This document shows, in pieces, positions 8,492 through 16,107 of a stretch of 64,000 bases of DNA. The DNA lies in contig NZ_JAGGKA010000002.1 in NCBI RefSeq assembly GCF_017873215.1, positions 62,001 to 126,000 on the forward strand, given 5' to 3'. The stretch comes from Clostridium tetanomorphum. GTDB lineage: Bacteria > Bacillota > Clostridia > Clostridiales > Clostridiaceae. The translations under genes were made by a program, and so were the position numbers. The notes beneath the pieces are model-generated. The model ran no database searches and had not been told where the DNA came from. It was given only the letters and a program-made list of their open reading frames with translations. The stretch's first letter is position 1. Each line of letters starts with the position of its first letter.

Positions 8492-10024
8492 GTGGAACTA
8501 AGGATGTTTAGCTTTATTGAAGAAGCTATGGAGTATTTAGAGAATTTTAAGGAAGATTTAGAGATTAGTTGTAAAGATATAGAATTATATTTTAGAGAAA
8601 TTCTATCAGTAAATGATGAAGGATATTTAAATATTAATTCTAGAGTAAAATCTGCTGGAAGTTTAAAAGAGAAAATTCTTAGAAATAACTATTATAAGAA
8701 GTACGAATCGCCAAAAGAACTTTTTTCAAAGTTATCTGACCTTATAGGAATAAGAATAGAATGTAGATTTATTGAAGATGAAAAAAATATATATAAGATT
8801 TTAAAAAAGCACTTTAATAAATTACATTGCGATGGATATTATTACAATACCTCAAATAAAAATTTAAGACTTAATTTAGCATGTAAACAACCACAGGAAC
8901 AAAAAAACGGATTTGAAATATTTAGAATTGATGGAGCCTATGAATATAATAATAAAATAATTAATTTTGAACTTCAAATTAAGTCATTGGTTAATATATT
9001 TTGGGGGGAGATTGAACATAAAGTAATTTATAAAAATAATAATTATATAATTGTAGATGATTTTTTTAAGGATATAATGGCATCTGTTAAGAAAAATCTA
9101 GCTATGATAGATAATCAGCTTTTAATTATATACAATCAGGTTAATAAATTAAATACTATTGATCCAGTTGCTAGAAAAAATCAATTAGAATCAGTAGCGT
9201 CTAAAATAATTTATGATATTTTTTCTGTAAAGATGAAAAAGAGTATAGGGTTTATTGTAGATTTTAGGGAATCCTGTGATGCTATAATAAAATATATTTT
9301 TCGTACAAATAGTACTGAGAATTCACAGGACTATAATAAAGCTTTGTTAAACACATTGTCTAGACTAAATGACATTGGAAAAAATCAAATGGACTTTAAT
9401 CGTGAAATAAAGTTTGAAGAAGAAATATACTTTGATGATGAATTTTCCAATATTATAGGCAGCAGTATATTACATTCTATAAATAAGGATTTTCAATGGA
9501 ATTTGTTTTTTAGAATATTATTTGAAATAGAACTTGGAAACAATGTTGAAGATTTTAAAACTTATATAAAATTTTTAAGAAGTACATTATATTATAATGA
9601 TTGTTTTTTACAATTATACAAATTGTTTAGATCAGAGGAAGCAGAGATTATAATAAATTCATTAATGAAGAACATAGCATATAGTTTCAAAGATATAGAT
9701 TCAATAACTTTTATATATGATACTAATATAAAAAAAATAAAGAATAGTATTGAAGAAGTAGTAGAATTAATATGTAAAAATATTAATTCTTTTGAAGAAT
9801 GGAAAGAATATAAACATCTTTATTTAGAGTTACTTATGTTGAAAGTGTTATCAGTCTTTAATTGTAAGGTTAAAGTAAGTAAGGTAAAAGAGTATATAGA
9901 AAAAGTTAAACAATATCCTGAAAAAATAGAAATAAGAAAAGGAATTTTAGAATATATAGATAAGCTAGAAACACTACATGAAATATCAGTAGCAGAAACT
10001 ATAAAGATATTTAAAGTAAAATAG
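8492..10024 (+). CDS. RelA/SpoT-domain protein with long C-terminal extension
   Basis: 510 residues from GTG at 8492, with GGGGGG six bases upstream. The N-terminal 200 residues hold a (p)ppGpp synthetase-type fold (PF04607): SRVKSAGSLKEKILR, DLIGIRIECRF, and FELQIKSLVNIFWGEIEHKVIYK, the equivalents of the RxK, D-x-x-G-x-R and E-x-Q...W-x-x-x-E-H motifs. There is no HD hydrolase, TGS or ACT domain, so it is not a full Rel. Residues 200-510 match no family I know and are mainly helical. It could be a small alarmone synthetase with a regulatory tail, or one of the RelA-like enzymes that pyrophosphorylate other substrates, including toxins. It lies 15 bases from the THUMP methyltransferase gene, so co-transcription is likely. 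Confidence 0.8.
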   Translation: MELRMFSFIEEAMEYLENFKEDLEISCKDIELYFREILSVNDEGYLNINSRVKSAGSLKEKILRNNYYKKYESPKELFSKLSDLIGIRIECRFIEDEKNIYKILKKHFNKLHCDGYYYNTSNKNLRLNLACKQPQEQKNGFEIFRIDGAYEYNNKIINFELQIKSLVNIFWGEIEHKVIYKNNNYIIVDDFFKDIMASVKKNLAMIDNQLLIIYNQVNKLNTIDPVARKNQLESVASKIIYDIFSVKMKKSIGFIVDFRESCDAIIKYIFRTNSTENSQDYNKALLNTLSRLNDIGKNQMDFNREIKFEEEIYFDDEFSNIIGSSILHSINKDFQWNLFFRILFEIELGNNVEDFKTYIKFLRSTLYYNDCFLQLYKLFRSEEAEIIINSLMKNIAYSFKDIDSITFIYDTNIKKIKNSIEEVVELICKNINSFEEWKEYKHLYLELLMLKVLSVFNCKVKVSKVKEYIEKVKQYPEKIEIRKGILEYIDKLETLHEISVAETIKIFKVK

Positions 10025-10039
10025 AATAGGGGAGATAAA

Positions 10040-11185
10040 ATGAATTATACACTGATTGCAACAGCAACCTTTGGTCTTGAAAAGGTAGTAGCTGATGAAT
10101 TAAAGGAACTAGGCTATGACAATCTTAAGGTAGAGAATGGAAAGGTTACTTTTGAAGGAGATGAGATGGATATAGTCACTTGTAATATGTGGCTAAGAAC
10201 TGCAGATAGAGTACTTATAAAAATGGCTGAATTTAAAGCTGAAACCTTTGAAGAATTATTTCAAGGAACTTTAGAAGTAAATTGGGGGGATATTATACCT
10301 ATAACTGGTTTTATGCACATAGTAGGAAAGTCAGTTAAATCTAAGCTTTTTAGTGTGCCAGATTGCCAGTCTATAGTGAAAAAAGCTGTAGTTGAAGCAA
10401 TGAAGAGGAAGTATAGAAGAGATCTTTTTCCTGAAAATGGAGTAGAATATAAAATAGAAGTAGCAATACTTAAGGATATAGTAACTTTAACCCTTGATAC
10501 CACAGGACAGGGATTACATAAGAGAGGATATAGACAAATGGCTGGGATAGCGCCGATGAAAGAAACTTTAGCAGCAGCATTAGTGCTTTTAAGTAAATGG
10601 GAACCATCAAAATTATTGGTAGATCCTTTTTGTGGTTCAGGTACAATAGCAATTGAAGCAGCTATGATTGGGAAAAATATAGCACCAGGACTTAATAGAA
10701 ATTTTATATCTGAGCAATGGGACATAATATCGCAAGATTTGTGGGAAGATATAAGAAAACATGCTAGAAATTCTATTAATGATAAAGAATTTAGAATATT
10801 AGCTTCAGATATTAATGGAAAAGTGCTTCAAACTTCAAGAGAAAATGCTAAAAAAGCTGGAGTAGAAAATTACATATCTTTTCAAAAGTTAGATGTAAAA
10901 GATTTCTCCTCTAAAAAAAAGAGAGGATTTATAATAACTAATCCTCCTTATGGAGAAAGAATTGGGGAATTAAAAGAAGTTGAAAATTTGTATAAGGTAA
11001 TGGGGGAAGTATTTCAAAACTTATATGATTGGTCTTATTTTGTAATTACATCACATCCAGAATTTGAAAAATATTTTGGTAAAAAATCTGATAAAAATAG
11101 AAAGCTCTATAATGGAAGAATAAAATGTTATTATTACCAATATTTTGGACCAAAAGAAGAGAAAAAATATAATTATGAAAAATAA
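10040..11185 (+). CDS. THUMP-domain class I rRNA methyltransferase (RlmL/YpsC-like)
   Basis: 381 residues, preceded by GGGGAG. It has an N-terminal ferredoxin-like/THUMP RNA-binding region (about 1-160), a linker GLHKRGYR, then a Rossmann methyltransferase with the SAM motif LLVDPFCGSGTIAIEAA and catalytic ITNPPYGERIG. The NPPY motif indicates transfer to an exocyclic amino nitrogen. Relatives include the N-terminal half of E. coli RlmL (m2G2445 of 23S rRNA) and Bacillus YpsC. It is followed by a DbpA-type helicase that targets the same region of 23S rRNA in other bacteria, so a shared role in 50S assembly is reasonable. Confidence 0.92.
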   Translation: MNYTLIATATFGLEKVVADELKELGYDNLKVENGKVTFEGDEMDIVTCNMWLRTADRVLIKMAEFKAETFEELFQGTLEVNWGDIIPITGFMHIVGKSVKSKLFSVPDCQSIVKKAVVEAMKRKYRRDLFPENGVEYKIEVAILKDIVTLTLDTTGQGLHKRGYRQMAGIAPMKETLAAALVLLSKWEPSKLLVDPFCGSGTIAIEAAMIGKNIAPGLNRNFISEQWDIISQDLWEDIRKHARNSINDKEFRILASDINGKVLQTSRENAKKAGVENYISFQKLDVKDFSSKKKRGFIITNPPYGERIGELKEVENLYKVMGEVFQNLYDWSYFVITSHPEFEKYFGKKSDKNRKLYNGRIKCYYYQYFGPKEEKKYNYEK

Positions 11186-11234
11186 TTATTTCAAGATGTT
11201 TAAAATAAGAACTTGCTAAAAAGAGGTAAAAGAT

Positions 11235-12680
11235 ATGGAACAATTAAATTTTAAAAGTTTTCATTTAAGCCAAGAAATATTAAAAGCTTTAAAAAAGCTA
11301 GAATATAAAAAGCCGTCTGAGGTTCAAGAAAAAGTTATTCCATTAGCACTTAAAGGAAAAGATATTATAGTAAAATCAGAAACTGGTAGTGGAAAAACTG
11401 CAGCCTTTGCTATTCCAATTTGTGAACGAATAGAACTAGAAAGAAAAGAACCTCAAGCTTTAGTACTTACTCCAACTAGAGAATTAGCAGTACAAATAAA
11501 AGATGATATTTCAAATATAGGAATATTTAAAAGAATAAGATGTGCAGTGGTTTTTGGTAAGCAGCCTATGAGTATCCAAGTAAGAGAATTAAAACAAAGA
11601 ATACACATTGTTGTTGGAACTCCAGGAAGAATTTTAGACCATATTAACAGACAAAACGTAAATTTAACTAAGATAAAATATCTTATTATAGACGAAGCAG
11701 ATGAAATGTTAAATATGGGATTTATTGAGCAGGTTAAAGCTGTAGTAGAAGCTTTACCCAATAATAGAATAACTATGTTATTTTCAGCAACTATGCCTGA
11801 AGCAATTGAAAAATTATGTAGTAAGTATATGAATGATCCTATTAAAATAGAGGTCAATCCAGAAAAACTAACAACAGAAAATATAAAACAGTTTTATTAT
11901 GAAGTTGAAGAAGATGAAAAGTTCAGTTTACTAAATAATATAATATATACTGAAAGACCACAAAGTTGTATTTTATTTTGCAGTATGAAAGAAAGGGTAG
12001 ATAATTTACTTAAAAAGATGCAAAGTAAGGGCTACTCATGCAATGCGTTACATGGCGGAATGGAACAAAAAGATAGATTAGATACAATGGAAAATTTTAA
12101 AAGGGGAGAATTTCGTTTTTTAATAGCTACAGATGTAGCTGCCAGAGGAATTCATATAGAAGATATAACTCATGTTATAAATTATGATGTCCCTTTAGAA
12201 AAAGAAAGTTATATTCACAGAATTGGAAGAACAGGGCGTGCAGGAAATAAGGGAATAGCTATTACATTTGTATCATCTAGAGAAATAAAATTCTTTAAAA
12301 TTGTTGAAGATTACATAGGATATAAAATACCAAAAGGAGAAATTCCTTCAGAAGATATGATACAAAAAGGAAAGATAATTTTTCAAAAAGAATCTAAAGT
12401 TAAACTTAAACCGAAAGTTGATAATAAAAACAAATTAAGTGAAGATATTACAAAACTATATATTAGTGCTGGAAAGAAAAAAAAGATAAGACCAGGAGAT
12501 ATAGTTGGAACTATAATAAGCATTGAAGGTATTAATATAAATGATATTGGAATTATAGATATACAGGACAATATATCTTATGTTGATATCCTTAATAAGA
12601 AGGGAAATATTGTATTAAAGGGTCTTCAAACAAAAACTATAAAAGGTAAGAAAGTTAGAATAGAGAGGGCAATAAAGTAG
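11235..12680 (+). CDS. dbpA: DEAD-box ATP-dependent RNA helicase, DbpA/YxiN type
   Basis: 481 residues. Helicase motifs in order: Q-motif, SETGSGKTAA (I), PTRELA (Ia), GTPGR (Ib), DEAD (II), SAT (III), HGGMEQKDR, DVAARGI (V) and HRIGRTGR (VI). The C-terminal 75 residues (LYISAGKKKKIRPGDIVGTI onwards) form the DbpA RRM-like RNA-binding domain that recognises hairpin 92 of 23S rRNA, which separates it from CshA/DeaD helicases. Role: a late step of large-subunit assembly. AGAGG precedes the ATG. DEAD-box helicases are often cold-induced, which is interesting given the neighbouring leader at 12773-12893. Confidence 0.92.
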   Translation: MEQLNFKSFHLSQEILKALKKLEYKKPSEVQEKVIPLALKGKDIIVKSETGSGKTAAFAIPICERIELERKEPQALVLTPTRELAVQIKDDISNIGIFKRIRCAVVFGKQPMSIQVRELKQRIHIVVGTPGRILDHINRQNVNLTKIKYLIIDEADEMLNMGFIEQVKAVVEALPNNRITMLFSATMPEAIEKLCSKYMNDPIKIEVNPEKLTTENIKQFYYEVEEDEKFSLLNNIIYTERPQSCILFCSMKERVDNLLKKMQSKGYSCNALHGGMEQKDRLDTMENFKRGEFRFLIATDVAARGIHIEDITHVINYDVPLEKESYIHRIGRTGRAGNKGIAITFVSSREIKFFKIVEDYIGYKIPKGEIPSEDMIQKGKIIFQKESKVKLKPKVDNKNKLSEDITKLYISAGKKKKIRPGDIVGTIISIEGININDIGIIDIQDNISYVDILNKKGNIVLKGLQTKTIKGKKVRIERAIK

Positions 12681-12737
12681 ATAATAATTGTTTTGTATAT
12701 AAATGTTAAAAAAAATTTAGTATTTAAGATTTAACTA

Positions 12738-12773
12738 TTGATTATTATATTTAAATATGATATATTAATTAAG
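12738..12773 (+). promoter_or_regulatory. Sigma-A promoter of the zinc-ribbon gene
   Basis: TTGATT (12738-12743), 17-base spacer, TATATT (12761-12766); start near 12773, giving a leader of about 120 nt. Confidence 0.6.
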
Positions 12774-12893
12774 TAGTTGTAGTTTATACAATTATTTATC
12801 AAAAGATTTAATATGATGAACAACATTCCCTCTTTTTAGGAACGTAATGTGAATCAGATTTTAAATCTTAATTAAAAAAGGAGGAATGTTGAA
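12773..12893 (+). promoter_or_regulatory. Leader that can pair with the Shine-Dalgarno of the zinc-ribbon gene (candidate RNA thermometer/switch)
   Basis: The segment at 12822-12837 (AACATTCCCTCTTTTT) is complementary, with one mismatch-type offset, to 12875-12890, which contains GGAGG. Pairing them would bury the ribosome binding site in a stem of about 15 pairs. The loop contains its own hairpin (AGATTT/AAATCT). A competing fold is possible, because ACATTCC can instead pair with GGAA and AATGT just downstream (12838-12850). Two mutually exclusive folds, one hiding and one freeing the site, are the signature of a translational switch. Confidence 0.65.
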
Positions 12894-13061
12894 ATGGCAG
12901 ATAAGACTTTAGTATGTAAAGACTGCGGAAAAGAATTCATATTCACAGAAGGAGAACAGGCGTTCTACAAAGAAAAAGGATTTGAAAATGAACCACAGAG
13001 ATGTGCTGATTGCAGAAGAGCAAGAAAGCAACAGAACAACAATAGAGGATTCAGAAGATAG
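12894..13061 (+). CDS. Small zinc-ribbon protein (zf-trcl type, 55 aa)
   Basis: 55 residues, absent from long-ORF lists because of its size. The sequence MADKTLVCKDCGKEFIFTEG then FENEPQRCADCRRARK contains two CxxC pairs (C8/C11 and C37/C40), a treble-clef zinc ribbon of the 'probable zinc-ribbon' family (PF13451), with an Arg/Asn-rich tail (QQNNNRGFRR) suited to RNA binding. GGAGG stands nine bases before ATG. A perfect terminator follows, so this is a stand-alone short transcript. Members are abundant in clostridia, with unknown function. Small size, basic tail and leader control suggest a nucleic-acid chaperone, which is inference. Confidence 0.9.
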   Translation: MADKTLVCKDCGKEFIFTEGEQAFYKEKGFENEPQRCADCRRARKQQNNNRGFRR

Positions 13062-13080
13062 TATTAATTAGTACTATATA

Positions 13081-13113
13081 CCCTATAAGAAGAAATTCTT
13101 ATAGGGTTTTTTA
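13081..13113 (+). terminator. Intrinsic terminator of the zinc-ribbon gene
   Basis: CCCTATAAGAA / TTCTTATAGGG, 11 perfect pairs around a GAAA loop, then TTTTTT. Confidence 0.95.
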
Positions 13114-13129
13114 ATTTAAGGAATTAGAG

Positions 13130-13151
13130 AATTAGGGACAGTTCTCAATTA
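13130..13151 (+). repeat. Left flanking repeat of the Y1 transposase
   Basis: Core TTAGGGACAGTTCTCAATTA at 13132-13151. An inverted near-copy ends the element at 14329-14346, and a direct copy of all 20 bases lies at 21284-21303 with no transposase beside it. Confidence 0.75.
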
Positions 13152-13221
13152 TTAGGGTTACTTGAATATTAACCAAAAATTTGGCAATATTATTAGATAA
13201 AAAGCTAAGAGGAGAGATAGT

Positions 13222-14136
13222 ATGCCAAGATGTGCTCGTGTTAAAAATAATAATTCAATATTTCATATAATGATACGAAGCATAAGTGAGATTTCTTTAT
13301 ATAAGGAAGATGAAGATAAAAATAAATATTTAAGTTTGATAAAAAAATATAAGAATGTCTTTGGGTTTAAATTATATGGATACTGTTTAATGAATAACCA
13401 TGGACATTTAATTATAGATGTAAATGGATCAGATATTTCTAAAATAATGCATTGTATAAATCAATGTTATGCTCAATATTTTAATAAAAAATATAAAAGA
13501 AGAGGCCATGTTTTTCAAGATAGATTTAAAAGTAAAATAGTAAATAACAATAAATACTTAGTTACATTATCTGCATATATTCACAATAATCCAATAGATA
13601 TAAAGAAATATGAAAAATGTCCTGAAAATTATAAATATTCTACTTTAGGTATATACTTAGGAATTAGAAGTGATAAGTTGAGAATTGTAGAAGAAGATTT
13701 TATAATGCAATTATTTGGTAGCAATGTTGTTAAGGCAAGAGAAATGTATGTAAAATTAGTTTATACGTGTAATGATAAGTATATAAAAGAAAATATAAGA
13801 TTCAAAAATGAAAAGAGTGAATATAGAAGTGAAAGGGTTATATCAGTAAAAAATTATAATCCAGAAGATATAATAGATTTTGTAATAAAATATACAGGAA
13901 TAGAAAAAAGAAAGATATACTTTAAAAATTTAAGAGAAGCTACAGAAAGTAGAGCATTATGTGTATTATTAATGCGTCATTTTTGTAATTTTTATTATAA
14001 GGATATATGTAAAACTATAGGTAACATAACTTTGTCCAGAATTTCTAAATTATGCTCGATTGGCATTAATACCATTTGTAGTAAGAGAAAATACAACAAT
14101 ATAATAGAAGATTTTTTAAGTTCTCAGACTGTTTAA
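13222..14136 (+). CDS. REP-associated-type Y1 tyrosine transposase
   Basis: 304 residues. The N-terminal 130 form a Transposase_17/Y1 domain (PF01797): start MPRCARVKN, HUH-type motif YCLMNNHGHLII (H60, H62), then the helix CYAQYFNKKYKRRGHVFQDRFKS carrying the candidate nucleophilic tyrosine and the RGHVFQDRFKS block typical of this family, and LSAYIHNNP. The C-terminal 150 residues contain a DnaA-like or helix-turn-helix DNA-binding part (YKDICKTIGNITLSRISKLCSIG). The frame is intact. GAGGAGAGATAGT precedes ATG. Such enzymes cut and join single-stranded DNA at their repeats. Confidence 0.88.
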   Translation: MPRCARVKNNNSIFHIMIRSISEISLYKEDEDKNKYLSLIKKYKNVFGFKLYGYCLMNNHGHLIIDVNGSDISKIMHCINQCYAQYFNKKYKRRGHVFQDRFKSKIVNNNKYLVTLSAYIHNNPIDIKKYEKCPENYKYSTLGIYLGIRSDKLRIVEEDFIMQLFGSNVVKAREMYVKLVYTCNDKYIKENIRFKNEKSEYRSERVISVKNYNPEDIIDFVIKYTGIEKRKIYFKNLREATESRALCVLLMRHFCNFYYKDICKTIGNITLSRISKLCSIGINTICSKRKYNNIIEDFLSSQTV

Positions 14137-14196
14137 AATAGCTATATGAAATTAAAAAATAAAAAATTAATAAATAAATATTTAATAATAAAAAGT

Positions 14197-14248
14197 ACAA
14201 GCTAACTAATTTAAGTTTAATAAAATTTAAATTAGCTAGCTTGTTTTT
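14197..14248 (+). terminator. Terminator downstream of the Y1 transposase
   Basis: ACAAGCTAACTAATTTAA pairs with TTAAATTAGCTAGCTTGT (one mismatch), followed by TTTTATT. Confidence 0.8.
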
Positions 14249-14328
14249 ATTATTAACAAAAAGCAAAGTAAAAGTATAATTAAGAGTTTCAATAAAATTA
14301 ATATATAAACTTAAAGTTAAAACTGTTT

Positions 14329-14346
14329 AGAACTGTCCCGAATTTC
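14329..14346 (-). repeat. Right flanking repeat of the Y1 transposase (inverted)
   Basis: Reads AGAACTGTCCCGAATT on the plus strand, the inverted counterpart of the left repeat. Confidence 0.7.
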
Positions 14347-14348
14347 TA

Positions 14349-14384
14349 TTGACATAAAGAGAGGTTGATGTTAAAATCAAAAAA
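14349..14384 (+). promoter_or_regulatory. Sigma-A promoter of the Pot/adenine deaminase operon
   Basis: TTGACA (14349-14354), 17-base spacer, TAAAAT (14372-14377); start near 14384. The -35 box abuts the transposase-associated repeat. Confidence 0.7.
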
Positions 14385-14394
14385 AGAATAATAA

Positions 14395-14450
14395 ATATTT
14401 TATACATAACATTATTCGTATTGATACGAATAATGTTATGTATAAAATAT
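14395..14450. promoter_or_regulatory. 27-bp perfect palindrome just downstream of the promoter
   Basis: Arms 14395-14421 and 14424-14450 are exact inverted copies separated by TG; the centre reads ATTCGTAT-TG-ATACGAAT. It begins about 11 bases after the predicted transcription start. It could be an operator for a dimeric repressor, or a very stable RNA hairpin in the leader. It lacks a T-run, so it is not an ordinary terminator. Confidence 0.7.
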
Positions 14451-14479
14451 ATGAATTATTAATATAAAGGAGAGTACAA

Positions 14480-15307
14480 ATGAAAAAAAAGTGGTCTTAC
14501 ATTTTACTTATTCCGGGATTATCTATTATTTTGTTTTTTTTAATCTTTCCTATTATAAATAGTATTATGCCTACATTTTTTACTAAGGGAAGTTTAAGTT
14601 TAGAACAATATAATAATTTTTTTAGGGATAAGTATTTTATGCAAATTTTTAACAGAACATTAAGGATATCTTTATTATCTGCACTTATATGTATGATATT
14701 AGGTGTACCAGTTGCTTATTTCATTTCACGAAGTTCTAAAAAGCTAAGAGGATTACTAATAGCCTGTACTGTATTTCCTATGTTAACTAATTCAGTTGTA
14801 AGAGCGTTTGCTTGGATGAATATTTTAGGTAAGAATGGAATGATTAATAAAGTGTTAATGTCGTTTAACATAATAGATCAACCATATAAGCTTCTTTATA
14901 CTGAATTTGCAATCCTGGTAGGAACTGTGTATCTATTTTTGCCCCTAATGATTGTATCCTTGGTTGGAGTTATGGAAAATATAGACAATGATTTGTTAGA
15001 GGCTGCGGAAAGTCTTGGAGCAAATAGATTAAAAGCTTTCTTTAAAGTTGTATTTCCCCTAAGTATACCGGGGCTTATTGTAGGAACAGTGCTTGTATTT
15101 ACAGGAGCTCTAACTGCTTACACCACTCCTCAGCTTTTGGGTGGAAATTCAAATATGGTTTTAGCTACACTAATTTATCAAAAAACCATGAGTCTTGGAG
15201 ATTGGAATGGAGCAGCGGTGGTTTCTACGGTAATGATATTAACTACTCTTTTAGTAATAGGAACTATAAACAAATTAGCATCTAGGCTAAATGAAAGGGG
15301 TGTGTAA
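14480..15307 (+). CDS. potB: ABC transporter permease, PotB type
   Basis: 275 residues with six membrane segments. The EAA loop LEAAESLGANRLKAFFKVVFPLSIPG is typical of Pot/Fut-type binding-protein-dependent permeases (PF00528). GGAGAG precedes the ATG. It is the first gene of a tightly packed operon with permease 2, ATPase, lipoprotein and two purine-type deaminases. Homology would say spermidine/putrescine, but the operon context suggests a purine, nucleoside or related ligand, so the symbol refers to family, not substrate. Confidence 0.88.
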   Translation: MKKKWSYILLIPGLSIILFFLIFPIINSIMPTFFTKGSLSLEQYNNFFRDKYFMQIFNRTLRISLLSALICMILGVPVAYFISRSSKKLRGLLIACTVFPMLTNSVVRAFAWMNILGKNGMINKVLMSFNIIDQPYKLLYTEFAILVGTVYLFLPLMIVSLVGVMENIDNDLLEAAESLGANRLKAFFKVVFPLSIPGLIVGTVLVFTGALTAYTTPQLLGGNSNMVLATLIYQKTMSLGDWNGAAVVSTVMILTTLLVIGTINKLASRLNERGV

Positions 15308-15308
15308 T

Positions 15309-16091
15309 ATGAGAAAAAGCAAATTTTTATTAGCATTTTCTATATTGATTTATATATTCTTATTTGCCCCATTAATTATAATTGGTGTGACAGCCTTTGG
15401 AGGAGAAAGCTATATAGCATTCCCACCGAAAAGTTTTAGTATAAAATGGTTTGTTAATATATTTAACTCAGAAGCATTTATGACTACACTAAAAACTAGT
15501 ATGGAAATCTCTCTTATAGCAACAATTATAGCACTTATTTTGGGAATACCTGCTGCTTATGCATTGAGTAGATTTAACTTCAAAGGAAAGAGTATTTTAA
15601 AAAATTTCTTTTTTTCTCCAGTTATTATACCTGGAATTGTAGTGGGATTTTCATTGTTTCAATTTATGATAATAAAACTAAAGTTGCCTATATATACAAG
15701 TTTATTAATAGGACATACCATAGTTATTATTCCTTATATAATTAGAGTTATAGGATCAAGCCTTGAGGGATTTGATTATGCAATAGAAGAAGCCGCTATG
15801 AGCTTAGGTGCTGGAAAAATGCAAACTTTTTTTAAGGTTGTATTTCCAAACATTACTTCTGGAGTTATTGCAGCTTTTATGTTAGCTTTTATCAACTCTT
15901 TTAATAACGTGCCAGTATCTATATTTTTAACAGGTCCAGGAGTTAGTACTTTGCCTATAAGTATGATGAGTTATGTAGAATATAATTATGATCCTACAGT
16001 ATCCGCTCTTTCTGTTTTATTGATGATTATGACTATAGTTGTAATGTTTATAGTAGAAAAAACTTTAGGATTAAGCTATTTTTCAAAGTAA
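15309..16091 (+). CDS. potC: ABC transporter permease, PotC type
   Basis: 260 residues from ATG at 15309, one base after the potB stop, with GGGGTG upstream inside potB; an ATG six codons earlier has no ribosome binding site. Six membrane segments; EAA loop IEEAAMSLGAGKMQTFFKVVFPNITSG. Forms the heterodimeric channel with PotB. Translational coupling is likely. Confidence 0.88.
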   Translation: MRKSKFLLAFSILIYIFLFAPLIIIGVTAFGGESYIAFPPKSFSIKWFVNIFNSEAFMTTLKTSMEISLIATIIALILGIPAAYALSRFNFKGKSILKNFFFSPVIIPGIVVGFSLFQFMIIKLKLPIYTSLLIGHTIVIIPYIIRVIGSSLEGFDYAIEEAAMSLGAGKMQTFFKVVFPNITSGVIAAFMLAFINSFNNVPVSIFLTGPGVSTLPISMMSYVEYNYDPTVSALSVLLMIMTIVVMFIVEKTLGLSYFSK

Positions 16092-16107
16092 TATTTGGAG
16101 GTATAAT

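Larger units (their letters stand above)
13130..14346 (+). mobile_element. Y1-transposase element bounded by inverted GGGACAGTTCT repeats
   Basis: The outer ends are AATTAGGGACAGTTCT (left) and its inverted form AATTCGGGACAGTTCT (right), identical at 15 of 16 positions. Inside lie the transposase gene and a terminator hairpin. The unit resembles REP-associated tyrosine transposases, which are usually single-copy, domesticated and surrounded by their cognate repeats, rather than classic IS200. The right repeat ends three bases before the -35 box of the next operon. Confidence 0.65.

Noticed and set aside
13222-14136. Calling the transposase a classic IS200
   Set aside because: Extra C-terminal domain, outer inverted repeats and the solitary repeat copy fit the REP-associated type better.
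14280-14480. PurR box or purine riboswitch for the deaminase operon
   Set aside because: The palindrome has TTCG before CGAA, the reverse of PurR box pairs, and the purine aptamer consensus is absent.
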